The notes beneath the pieces are model-generated. The model was given only the letters and a program-made list of their open reading frames with translations, was not told the origin of the DNA and ran no database searches. A stretch of DNA of 64,000 nt from assembly GCF_030770395.1 (NCBI RefSeq), contig NZ_CP132480.1:2883387-2947386 (forward strand), in the 5' to 3' direction. Numbering within the stretch: position 1 is the first letter of the stretch; each line of letters opens with the position of its first letter. Positions 34,412 to 41,732 of this stretch are shown here, one piece after another. Made by a program: the position numbers and the translations under genes. The stretch is from Telluria beijingensis. Its GTDB lineage: Bacteria; Pseudomonadota; Gammaproteobacteria; Burkholderiales; Burkholderiaceae_D.

Positions 34412-35692
34412 TCAATACCCGCAGTGCCAGACTGGCCCAAAAACAAAGAGGGTCAGAGTGAGATGCACCGGAATGGTGGACAGGATTAACGTCACCGCCG
34501 CATGGCTGGCCGCAGCCGCGGCGGCAGCGCGCGCCGGCGAGGCGCCGACTGGCGCGGCGGCGGGCGGCGCTACCGGTGCTTCGGCCCCACCCTGTCCGGG
34601 GCGAAAGGCCAGCATGCGCAGCAGGGTCATGGTGAAGCCGGCGTATTCGTCCGGCGCCAGCCCGATCTCGTTGCGGCCGTGGACGGCGATCTGGTAGTAC
34701 AGCTGTACTTCTTGCGGCTCGAAGACGCCGGCCAGGCGCATGATATCGGCCAGCTCGGGCAAGTCTTGCGGCACGGCGCCGGGCACCGACTGCGCCAGCG
34801 CGATCCGGTGCAGCAGAGTGCCCAGGTCTTGCAGTGCGCCGTTATAGGACAGGCTGCGGCTGGCCATCTCGTCGGCCACCGCCATCAGGTCGGCGCCGTC
34901 CTGCGCCGCCAGCGCATCGAGCAGGCGCACCAGGTAAGACTGGTCGAGCGCGCCGAGCATGCCCTGCACCGCGTCGAGCGTGACCTGGCCGGCCGCATAG
35001 GCGATCGCCTGGTCGGTGAGCGACAGCGCATCGCGCATCGAGCCGTGGGCGCCTTGCGCCAGCAGGCGCAGGGCCGGCTGCTCGAAGGTCACGCCCTCTT
35101 GCCCCAGGATGTTCTCGAGATGGCCGACGATATGGCCCGGCGGCATCTGCTTGAGGTTGAACTGGAGGCAGCGCGACAGCACCGTGACGGGAATCTTTTG
35201 CGGGTCGGTCGTCGCCAGGATGAACTTGACGTGCGGCGGCGGTTCTTCGAGCGTCTTGAGCATCGCGTTGAACGCGTGGTTGGTGAGCATGTGCACCTCG
35301 TCGATCATATAGACCTTGAAGCGCGCATTGCTCGGCGCATAGACCGCCTGTTCCAGCAGCTGGGCCATCTCGTCCACGCCGCGGTTGGACGCCGCGTCCA
35401 TCTCGATATAGTCGACGAAGCGGCCGGCATCGATCGCGCGACAGGCTTCGCACTGGCCGCACGGCTCGGCCGTGATCCCGCCCTGCCCGTCCGGGCCGGT
35501 GCAATTGAGCGACTTGGCCAGGATGCGCGACAGGGTGGTCTTGCCGACCCCGCGCGTGCCCGTGAACAGATAGGCGTGGTGCAAGCGCTCCGTGCGCAAG
35601 GCATGGCTCAGCGCACGGACGACGTGCTCCTGGCCGACCAGCGTTTCGAAGTTCTTGGGACGGTATTTGCGGGCGAGGACTTGATAGGACAT
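34412..35692 (-). CDS. dnaX: DNA polymerase III subunit gamma/tau, truncated after domain III
   Basis: The 426-residue frame contains the intact clamp-loader ATPase: Walker A GTRGVGKTT, a four-Cys zinc module (CTGPDG ... CGQCEAC), DEVHML, sensor LSRCLQF, and domain III to about residue 375. An Ala/Pro linker follows. The last 25 or so residues (from about TLILSTIPVHL) run into repeat-containing DNA and look non-native, so the tau-specific domains IV-V are absent. No A-rich slippery site explains a programmed gamma form. The usual downstream ybaB-recR genes are also missing. It is either a rearranged gene, a second partial copy, or an assembly join; a product of gamma size is predicted. Confidence 0.85.
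   Translation of the reverse strand: MSYQVLARKYRPKNFETLVGQEHVVRALSHALRTERLHHAYLFTGTRGVGKTTLSRILAKSLNCTGPDGQGGITAEPCGQCEACRAIDAGRFVDYIEMDAASNRGVDEMAQLLEQAVYAPSNARFKVYMIDEVHMLTNHAFNAMLKTLEEPPPHVKFILATTDPQKIPVTVLSRCLQFNLKQMPPGHIVGHLENILGQEGVTFEQPALRLLAQGAHGSMRDALSLTDQAIAYAAGQVTLDAVQGMLGALDQSYLVRLLDALAAQDGADLMAVADEMASRSLSYNGALQDLGTLLHRIALAQSVPGAVPQDLPELADIMRLAGVFEPQEVQLYYQIAVHGRNEIGLAPDEYAGFTMTLLRMLAFRPGQGGAEAPVAPPAAAPVGASPARAAAAAAASHAAVTLILSTIPVHLTLTLFVFGPVWHCGY
34449..34460 (+). repeat. Half-copy of the AGGGTCAGAGT repeat at the dnaX breakpoint
   Basis: AGGGTCAGAGTG here matches the left arm of the palindromic elements at 34184 and 34282. It sits inside the aberrant 3' end of the dnaX frame, about 40 bases from where normal dnaX sequence stops. 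Confidence 0.5.
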
Positions 35693-35841
35693 GCCACGAT
35701 TTTACCGCAGATGAGAGGCGCCGCGAACAAAACGGGGGCATGCACTTGGGCAAACGGCATGGGCAACGTCTGCGATGGACGCGGCTACGCCAGGACCGAA
35801 CAACGAGAAGAAGGGAGTAACTACAGGGGGGAGAGATAAGA

Positions 35842-35937
35842 GGCGAGCCTGATCTGCGGCACTTGCGGTGAACGGCTTTGGCTGCTTCGTTCCCGACCTG
35901 ACCAGGTAAACCATGCCACAATGCGCAGGGGCCCGCC
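35842..35937 (-). ncRNA. ffs: Signal recognition particle 4.5S RNA
   Basis: On the minus strand the conserved domain IV is plain: TTTACCTGGTCAGGTCGGGA followed by ACGAAGCAGCCAAAGC. The flanks close a long hairpin: GGCGGGCC at the 5' end pairs with GGCTCGCC at the 3' end, and CTGCG with CGCAG inside. The limits are set by that terminal pairing (about 96 nt). The RNA binds Ffh and targets membrane proteins. It lies just upstream of dnaX, a common arrangement in betaproteobacteria. Confidence 0.93.
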
Positions 35938-35944
35938 AGCGCTC

Positions 35945-35950
35945 ATTATA
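35945..35950 (-). promoter_or_regulatory. -10 element of the SRP RNA promoter
   Basis: On the minus strand a perfect TATAAT ends 7 bases before the predicted 5' end of the 4.5S RNA. The -35 region is poorly conserved. Confidence 0.6.
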
Positions 35951-36034
35951 CCTTAGGGTAAAGCGTTTAGGGAAATGGGCCATCGTCTCCCCAAGCAGCC
36001 CGCCAGAACCATTCCGACGCTAGCACCAGCACGT

Positions 36035-36155
36035 CGTTACCTCCACTGGAGGTAACGACTACCCGCGGAGGCGGGTACCTGAGTTCTTCGCTCAGCCAGC
36101 TCGATCAAACGTAGCGTCAGCGCAAGGAAAATCGGGTTCCCGCCTGCGCGGGAAC
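36035..36155. repeat. Cluster of three perfect hairpins between the SRP RNA gene and ubiD
   Basis: CGTTACCTCC/GGAGGTAACG (36035-36057, 3-base loop), ACCCGC/GCGGGT (36061-36076) and GTTCCCGC/GCGGGAAC (36136-36155, loop CTGC) lie within 121 bases. The last is the GGTTCCCGC-type palindrome frequent as an extragenic repeat in several proteobacteria. No gene is apparent in 35950-36202. Confidence 0.6.
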
Positions 36156-36202
36156 GACGTGCCAAGGGAGGTGGGATAAAACAGGCATGCCGGCTTGCTC
36201 GC

Positions 36203-37687
36203 TCAAATCCCCAACTGCCCCCAGATCTCGTCGATCTTCTTCTTGACCGCCGGCTCCATCACGATCGGGGTGCCCCACTCGCGATTGGTTTCACCGGGCC
36301 ATTTATTAGTGGCATCGATCCCCATCTTGCTGCCCAGGCCACTGATCGGCGAGGCGAAGTCGAGGTAGTCGATCGGAGTATTGTCGACCATCACCGTGTC
36401 GCGGGTCGGGTCGACGCGGGTCGTGATGGCCCAGATCACTTCTTTCCAGTCGCGCACGTCGACGTCTTCGTCGACCACGACGATGAACTTCGTATACATG
36501 AACTGGCGCAAGAAACTCCACACGCCGAACATCACCCGCTTGGCGTGGCCGGCGTACTGCTTCTTCATCTGCACTACCGCCATGCGGTAGCTGCAGCCTT
36601 CCGGCGGCAGGTAGAAGTCGGTGATTTCGGTGAACTGCTTCTGCAGCAGAGGAATGAAGACTTCGTTGAGCGCCACGCCCAGCACGGCCGGCTCGTCCGG
36701 CGGCTTGCCGGTATAGGTCGAGTGATAGATCGGGTCGCGCCGCATCGTGATGCGGTCGATCGTGAACACCGGGAAACTATCCTGTTCATTATAGTAGCCG
36801 GTGTGGTCGCCATACGGCCCCTCGAGCGCATGCTCGAAGCCCGACGGGTGGTTTTCATCCGGATGGATATGCCCTTCGAGCACGATCTCGGCCGACGCTG
36901 GAACCCTTAATTCACTACCGATGGCCTTGGTCAGCGCCGTGCGGCTGCCACGCAGCAGGCCGGCGAACTGGTATTCGGACAGGGTGTCCGGCACCGGCGT
37001 GACGGCGCCCAGGATGGTGGCCGGGTCGGCGCCCAGCGCCACCGCGATCGGATACGGCTGCCCCGGATTGGCCAGCGCGTGCTCGCGGAAATCGAGGGCG
37101 CCGCCGCGGTGCGCCAGCCAGCGCATGATCACTTTGTTCGGCCCCAGCACCTGCTGGCGGTAGATGCCCAGGTTCTGGCGCTTCTTGTTCGGCCCCTTGG
37201 TGATGACCAGGCCCCAGGTGATCAGGGGCGCGACATCGCCCGGCCAGCAGTGCTGGATCGGCAGGCGGCCGAGGTCGACGTCCTTGCCCTCCCACACGAT
37301 TTCCTGGCAGGGGGCGCCCTTCACTTCCTTCGGCGCCATGTCCCACACCGCCTTGACGAGCGAGCCCATGCCCATGATGTCCTTGAATCCCTTGGGCGGC
37401 TCGGGTTCCTTCAGGCGCGCCAGCACGTGGCCAATCTGGCGCAGCTCGCCCAGGTCGTCGGCGCCCATGCCCAGCGCCACCCGGCGCGGGGTGCCGAACA
37501 GGTTGCCGAGGACGGGGATCGTGTGCCCGCTCGGCTGGCTGAACAGCAATGCGGGGCCGGCGGCGCGCAGGGTGCGGTCGCAGACTTCGGTCATTTCGAG
37601 GTGGGGCGATACCGGAATGTCAACACGTTTGAGCTCGCCCATGCGTTCGAGCTGGGCCATAAAATCACGCAAGTCTGTATATTTCAT
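36203..37687 (-). CDS. ubiD: UbiD family decarboxylase (4-hydroxy-3-polyprenylbenzoate decarboxylase)
   Basis: The start at 37687 (494 residues) matches the family N-terminus ([20 protein letters not shown]); the frame is open 35 codons upstream without support. Family features include [42 protein letters not shown] (prenyl-FMN and metal site) and [17 protein letters not shown]. UbiD uses prenylated FMN made by UbiX to decarboxylate the ubiquinone precursor. No ubiX gene is adjacent. The ribosome site is weak. Confidence 0.95.
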   Translation of the reverse strand: MKYTDLRDFMAQLERMGELKRVDIPVSPHLEMTEVCDRTLRAAGPALLFSQPSGHTIPVLGNLFGTPRRVALGMGADDLGELRQIGHVLARLKEPEPPKGFKDIMGMGSLVKAVWDMAPKEVKGAPCQEIVWEGKDVDLGRLPIQHCWPGDVAPLITWGLVITKGPNKKRQNLGIYRQQVLGPNKVIMRWLAHRGGALDFREHALANPGQPYPIAVALGADPATILGAVTPVPDTLSEYQFAGLLRGSRTALTKAIGSELRVPASAEIVLEGHIHPDENHPSGFEHALEGPYGDHTGYYNEQDSFPVFTIDRITMRRDPIYHSTYTGKPPDEPAVLGVALNEVFIPLLQKQFTEITDFYLPPEGCSYRMAVVQMKKQYAGHAKRVMFGVWSFLRQFMYTKFIVVVDEDVDVRDWKEVIWAITTRVDPTRDTVMVDNTPIDYLDFASPISGLGSKMGIDATNKWPGETNREWGTPIVMEPAVKKKIDEIWGQLGI

Positions 37688-37819
37688 CAAGTTTTGTGCA
37701 TTTCTTCGATTGCAGAACGTAAGTGAGAGGGTGGTGCCAAGTGATTGATTCGTCAAGTGTTTCCATTTGGAAGGCGACCTCATCAGAACCAAAAGTAATA
37801 AGGATCGAGCGTGCTAGGG

Positions 37820-37849
37820 TTGACTTGATATAAGGTCCACCCCTACAAT
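37820..37849 (+). promoter_or_regulatory. Candidate sigma-70 promoter for the lytic transglycosylase
   Basis: TTGACT (37820-37825) and TACAAT (37844-37849) are 18 bases apart. Confidence 0.5.
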
Positions 37850-38089
37850 CCGTCCTACTTGATGAGACGGCCTTACCTTTTTTGACACAATTTTAGCTGT
37901 TCTCATGCATTCACGGGGTCGGGGCCCCATATGACATTTTAAGGAGTGTTTTCTCTTGGGCGTCTGCCCAAACCCCCGAGACAGTTGTTGAGCCACTGGT
38001 CCCTGCCCTCCGGGTTAGCAGCCAGCTGAAGCAAAGCAATGACGGCGTTAGTCGGCCGCGTCGCGGCGACAAACGATTTTCTGATGCAC

Positions 38090-38144
38090 GGCAAAAGTCC
38101 ATCCACCGTATCGCTCCGAGCGAGACGACGGGATCCTTTTTGCC
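38090..38144 (+). other. Inverted repeat in the 5' leader of the transglycosylase gene
   Basis: GGCAAAA (38090-38096) can pair with TTTTTGCC (38137-38144), enclosing a perfect TCGCT/AGCGA hairpin (38111-38123). The right arm ends about 6 bases before the AGGGGA ribosome site, so folding could affect translation. I do not recognise a known riboswitch class. Confidence 0.45.
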
Positions 38145-38163
38145 GCGACAAGGGGAAAATTCG

Positions 38164-39111
38164 ATGTTTCATCGTTTGGTCACGAGCGCAAGGCTCGTGC
38201 AATCCATGGCGAGCCAGCCAATCACGTGGTCTTCCGTGAGCAAAACGGCAAGCGGACTCTTGAAAACCGCACGCACTACCCTGACCGTGTTCGGTCTGAC
38301 CGCAGTCGCCATGCTGGCGCTGCTGTATACCAATGACAGTTTCGCCAAGCGCGTCTCTGAGATGCTGCATCCGCAGCCAGTCACCGTCGCCGCCGTACCG
38401 GTGGCGCCTGTCGTCGCGTCGACGCCGAAGGCCGTGGTCGAGGCGGTTGCCGTCGAAACGACGCACTTGCGCGATTCGCATGCGATGCTGGGAGATAGCA
38501 AGCAGCAGCAGTACGTGACCAAGTGGCTGTCCAAGCGTTATCGCGTAGCCGGCGACGCCGCCAATATGCTGGTCTCGACCGCTTATCTGACGGCGCATGA
38601 GCTCAAGCTCGACCCACTGCTGATCCTGGCCGTGATGGCGATCGAATCGGGCCTGAACCCGTTCGCCGAAAGCGCGATGGGCGCCAAGGGCCTGATGCAG
38701 GTCATGGCAAAGGTCCATCACGACAAGTTCGAGGACGTCGGAGGCCCGCAGGCGGCCCTGAATCCGGTCGCCAACATCCGTGTCGGCGCCCTGATCCTGA
38801 AGGATTACGTCAAGCGCACCGGTTCGATCGAAGGCGGCCTGAAGACCTATGTCGGCGCGGCCGACCTGGAAACCGATTCGGGCTACGGCAACAAGGTGCT
38901 GGCCGAGTACAAGCTGCTCAAGAAAGTCTCGAAAGGCCAGAACGTTCCCGTGCGCACCCCGCGCGTGGCGCCGGCGCCAGCCACGATCATGACCGCCAAG
39001 CAGACCGAGACCGACACGGCCAAGCCTGAGGCGAAGCCGATGCAGGAGACCACCACCGTGTCCACTACCGGCGCGAAGGTGCCGAACGTGGAGCCGCTGG
39101 CAGGGCTGTAA
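38164..39111 (+). CDS. Lytic transglycosylase (SLT domain) with N-terminal membrane anchor
   Basis: The ATG at 38164 follows AGGGGA; a TTG eight codons earlier is less likely. The 315-residue product has one hydrophobic segment (about 41-58, TLTVFGLTAVAMLALLY) after a 40-residue cytoplasmic stretch. The SLT catalytic domain (about 120-250) carries the catalytic Glu in LAVMAIESGLNPFAESAMG and GLMQVM, then NPVANIRVGALILKDY. The C-terminal 60 residues are Thr/Pro/Lys-rich linker. It would cleave peptidoglycan glycan strands in the periplasm. A terminator follows the stop. Confidence 0.9.
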   Translation: MFHRLVTSARLVQSMASQPITWSSVSKTASGLLKTARTTLTVFGLTAVAMLALLYTNDSFAKRVSEMLHPQPVTVAAVPVAPVVASTPKAVVEAVAVETTHLRDSHAMLGDSKQQQYVTKWLSKRYRVAGDAANMLVSTAYLTAHELKLDPLLILAVMAIESGLNPFAESAMGAKGLMQVMAKVHHDKFEDVGGPQAALNPVANIRVGALILKDYVKRTGSIEGGLKTYVGAADLETDSGYGNKVLAEYKLLKKVSKGQNVPVRTPRVAPAPATIMTAKQTETDTAKPEAKPMQETTTVSTTGAKVPNVEPLAGL

Positions 39112-39130
39112 TCGTCGCGAGGAAGTCCTT

Positions 39131-39157
39131 AAGCCACCGCTGCGGCGGTGGCTTTCT
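39131..39157 (+). terminator. Rho-independent terminator after the transglycosylase gene
   Basis: GCCACCGC (39133-39140) and GCGGTGGC (39145-39152) form a perfect 8-bp stem with loop TGCG, followed by TTTCTT. Confidence 0.8.
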
Positions 39158-39206
39158 TGCATGTGCGCGCACCACTACATATATATAGACACGGAAACCG
39201 CCCAAC

Positions 39207-39241
39207 AAAAAAGCCACCGGCTCGCGCACGGTGGCTTTTTT
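39207..39241 (-). terminator. Bidirectional terminator after nusB
   Basis: GCCACCG (39213-39219) and CGGTGGC (39229-39235) form a stem flanked by an A-run on the left and a T-run on the right, so it can stop transcription from both sides. On the minus strand it ends the ribBA-ribH-nusB operon. Confidence 0.8.
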
Positions 39242-39261
39242 ATTGCAACTGAACCCGCCGA

Positions 39262-39732
39262 TCAACGACGCTCGTTCGCCGCCACTTCGTCCGGCCGCAG
39301 CTTCGACGCCAGCTTGTCCAGCACGCCATTGACGTACTTGTGCCCATCGATCCCGCCGAACGACTTGGTCAATTCGACCGCCTCGTTGATCACGACCCGG
39401 TACGGGATCTCGGGATGATTCTTCAGCTCGTAGGCGCCCAGCAGCAGCACCGCGTGCTCGATCGGCGACAGCTCGCCGATGGCGCGGTCGATCAGCGGGG
39501 CGATCGCCTCGCGCAGCTCGATCGAGGTGCTGATCGCGCCATTGAGCAGCGCCGAGAAGAACTCGCTGTCGGCCTTGTCGAAACCGTGGGCGCCGCGGAT
39601 ATTGGTCGCCACGACCCGTGCCGATTCATTATTCAGCAGCCATTGATACAGACCCTGGAGCGCGAACTCGCGCGCGCGGTGGCGCGGCGTGCGGTTCTTG
39701 CTGGGGTTGGCGTGCGTGCTCTTGTCAGTCAT
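39262..39732 (-). CDS. nusB: Transcription antitermination factor NusB
   Basis: The 156-residue all-helical protein has NusB signatures: RHRAREFALQGLYQWLL near the N-terminus, LSPIEHAVLLLGAYEL, IPYRVVINEAVELTKSFGG and KYVNGVLDKLA. NusB binds boxA RNA with NusE (S10) for rRNA antitermination. It lies 19 bases after ribH, the usual ribH-nusB pairing. Confidence 0.97.
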   Translation of the reverse strand: MTDKSTHANPSKNRTPRHRAREFALQGLYQWLLNNESARVVATNIRGAHGFDKADSEFFSALLNGAISTSIELREAIAPLIDRAIGELSPIEHAVLLLGAYELKNHPEIPYRVVINEAVELTKSFGGIDGHKYVNGVLDKLASKLRPDEVAANERR

Positions 39733-39751
39733 TGTGTTCTTGCCTTTACTG

Positions 39752-40231
39752 TTATTCGTCCTCTGGCACCAGCTCGTCCAGCGCCATCAGGAGGTTGGCC
39801 ATCTCGACCGCGACGCGCGCGGCGTCGCCGCCCTTCTCGGCCATGCGGACTTCGGCCTGCTCGTCGTTCTCGGTGGTCAGGATCGCGTTGGCGATCGGAA
39901 TGCCGTAGTCGAGGCCGATGCGGGTGATGCCGGCGCCCGATTCGTTCGACACCAGCTCGAAGTGGTAGGTTTCGCCGCGGATTACGGCGCCCAGCGCGAT
40001 CAGCGCGTCGAACTGTTCGGTGACGGCCATGCGCTGCAGCGCCAGCGGCACTTCGAGCGCACCCGGCACGGTCACGTGCAGGATGTCTTCGTCGGCCACG
40101 CCCAGGCGCTTGAGTTCGGCCAGGCAGGACGACAGCAGGCCGTGGCCGACGTCGGCGTTGAAACGGGCCTGCACGATACCGATGCGCAGGTCTTCGCCCT
40201 GCAGATTGCTTTCAAAAGTTCCTACCGTCAT
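39752..40231 (-). CDS. ribH: 6,7-dimethyl-8-ribityllumazine synthase
   Basis: The 159-residue protein is a typical lumazine synthase: [52 protein letters not shown] (with the catalytic His) and [18 protein letters not shown]. It joins 5-amino-6-ribitylaminouracil and dihydroxybutanone phosphate in riboflavin synthesis. It lies between ribBA and nusB on the same strand. Confidence 0.97.
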   Translation of the reverse strand: MTVGTFESNLQGEDLRIGIVQARFNADVGHGLLSSCLAELKRLGVADEDILHVTVPGALEVPLALQRMAVTEQFDALIALGAVIRGETYHFELVSNESGAGITRIGLDYGIPIANAILTTENDEQAEVRMAEKGGDAARVAVEMANLLMALDELVPEDE

Positions 40232-40271
40232 GGCTGACCTCTTTGTATTCCGTGTTGGTTGATTGGGTGCT

Positions 40272-41384
40272 TCAGGCTTCGGGACGCGGCACGTAGCCCG
40301 TGACTTCCAGGTCGAAACCGGTCATCGACGGCATCTTGCGCGGATTGGCCAGCAGCTGCATCTTGCCCACGCCCAGGGCGCGCAGGATCTGGGCGCCGAT
40401 GCCGTAGGTGCGCAAGTCCATCGACGCGGCGCGGGCGCCAGCGCGGTTCGCCTTGCCGTCCTGCGGCGCCAGTTGGGCGAACAGTTGATCGGCGCTTTCG
40501 CCGCAATTGAGCAGCACGATCACGCCGGCGTCGCTGGCCTTGATGGTCTTCATGGCCGACGCCATGTCCCAGGAGTGGGTGGTGGCGCGGTTCTCGAGCA
40601 GGTCGAGGATCGACACCGGCTGGTGCACGCGCACCAGCGCTTCTTTCTCGGGCGACAGCTCGCCATGGACCAGGGCCAGGTGGGCCGAGCCGCTCGGCGC
40701 GTCGCGGAAGGCGACCAGCTGGAATTCGCCGGCCTCGGTCGAGAGCGTGCGCTCGGCAACGCGCTCGACCAGGCATTCGTTCTGGCTGCGGTAGTGGATC
40801 AGGTCGGCGATGGTGCCGATCTTGAGGTTGTGTTCTTTGGCGAACTCGACCAGGTCGGGCAGGCGCGCCATGGTGCCGTCTTCCTTGATGATCTCGCAGA
40901 TCACCGAGGCCGGGGTCAGGCCCGCCATGTGGGTCAGGTCGCAACCCGCTTCGGTATGCCCGGCGCGCATCAGGACGCCGCCCTTCTGGGCGCGCAGCGG
41001 GAAGATATGGCCCGGCTGCACCAGGTCGTCCGGGGTCGTGCCCTTGTTCACCGCCACCTGGATGGTGCGCGCGCGGTCGGCCGCCGAGATGCCGGTGGTG
41101 ACGCCTTCGGCCGCTTCGATCGACACGGTAAAGTTGGTGCCGAACGAGGTGCCGTTACGGGATGTCATCATCGGCAGCGCCAGGCGGTCGCAGATTTCTT
41201 CGGACAGGGTCAGGCAGACCAGGCCGCGCGCATGGCGGATCATGAAGTTGATCGCCTCGGGCGTGACGAAGTCGGCTGCAAGCACGAGGTCGCCTTCGTT
41301 CTCGCGATCTTCTTCGTCGACCAGGATGACCATGCGGCCGGCACGAAGTTCGGCAACGATGTCCTCGGTGCTGGAAATAGACAT
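40272..41384 (-). CDS. ribB: 3,4-dihydroxy-2-butanone 4-phosphate synthase with degenerate GTP cyclohydrolase II domain
   Basis: Residues about 1-205 form an intact DHBP synthase: [49 protein letters not shown] and GHTEAGCDL. The C-terminal half aligns with GTP cyclohydrolase II by its ends (ALVHGELS ... [15 protein letters not shown]), but the zinc Cys motif (C-x10-C-x-C) and catalytic Arg region are absent, replaced by [14 protein letters not shown] and [16 protein letters not shown]. It should therefore make only the four-carbon unit, with a true RibA elsewhere. Such half-active RibBA proteins are known in betaproteobacteria. Confidence 0.92.
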   Translation of the reverse strand: MSISSTEDIVAELRAGRMVILVDEEDRENEGDLVLAADFVTPEAINFMIRHARGLVCLTLSEEICDRLALPMMTSRNGTSFGTNFTVSIEAAEGVTTGISAADRARTIQVAVNKGTTPDDLVQPGHIFPLRAQKGGVLMRAGHTEAGCDLTHMAGLTPASVICEIIKEDGTMARLPDLVEFAKEHNLKIGTIADLIHYRSQNECLVERVAERTLSTEAGEFQLVAFRDAPSGSAHLALVHGELSPEKEALVRVHQPVSILDLLENRATTHSWDMASAMKTIKASDAGVIVLLNCGESADQLFAQLAPQDGKANRAGARAASMDLRTYGIGAQILRALGVGKMQLLANPRKMPSMTGFDLEVTGYVPRPEA

Positions 41385-41731
41385 ACGGGATTCCTTGAAA
41401 CGGGAGGGTTATGCGTAATCCGCTATTTTAATGGATTTACAGACGTTCAACCGCATTCCCCCCTTGCCTATCCCCAAATCGGCAGCACAGCCACGCCGGG
41501 ACGTCAACCAGCGTTACGATTGAGCAACAACTAATGATTTTGCGGCTTTAAATTGCTAAGCTCAATGTTTTTGCGTGCAGCACCGCACTGTGCCCGGGCC
41601 AAGCTGGATTATGATAATGACATCTTTGCCGCATTCGTCGAGGCGATGCTGCTGTAATTTTTCGGAGTCGCCATGCCGGTAGTCCTCCCAATCGGTCATC
41701 GAGACGCCGCATACTGCGGCAGGCGTCGCTG
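41385..41731. other. Divergent intergenic region between ribB and the GGDEF-EAL gene
   Basis: I looked for an FMN riboswitch reading toward ribB and found no convincing match to its conserved core. The right end holds a small upstream frame with a good ribosome site (listed separately). Otherwise nothing is recognised. Confidence 0.5.
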
Positions 41732-41732
41732 A
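41673..41732 (+). CDS. Small upstream ORF (19 aa) coupled to the GGDEF-EAL gene
   Basis: A 19-codon frame begins at an ATG preceded 5 bases earlier by GGAG and ends in TGATG, where its stop overlaps the start codon of the downstream gene by one base. The downstream gene has no good ribosome site of its own, so translation of this ORF could deliver ribosomes to it. The peptide itself (Arg-rich end, no family) may be irrelevant. Confidence 0.35.
   Translation: MPVVLPIGHRDAAYCGRRR

Larger units (their letters stand above)
37688..38163. other. Intergenic region with candidate long leader of the transglycosylase gene
   Basis: This 476-base gap holds a promoter candidate (37820-37849), a perfect TTGGGC/GCCCAA hairpin with a 4-base loop (37956-37971), and a further inverted repeat close to the start codon (38090-38144). 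No convincing gene is present. Transcription from the promoter would give a leader of about 300 nt. Confidence 0.55.

Noticed and set aside
34412..35692. Programmed frameshift producing a gamma form of DnaX
   Set aside because: No A-AAA-AAG slippery run is present near the linker; the frame simply ends in foreign repeat sequence.
41385..41731. FMN riboswitch upstream of ribB
   Set aside because: The conserved RFN core segments were not found on the minus strand leader.
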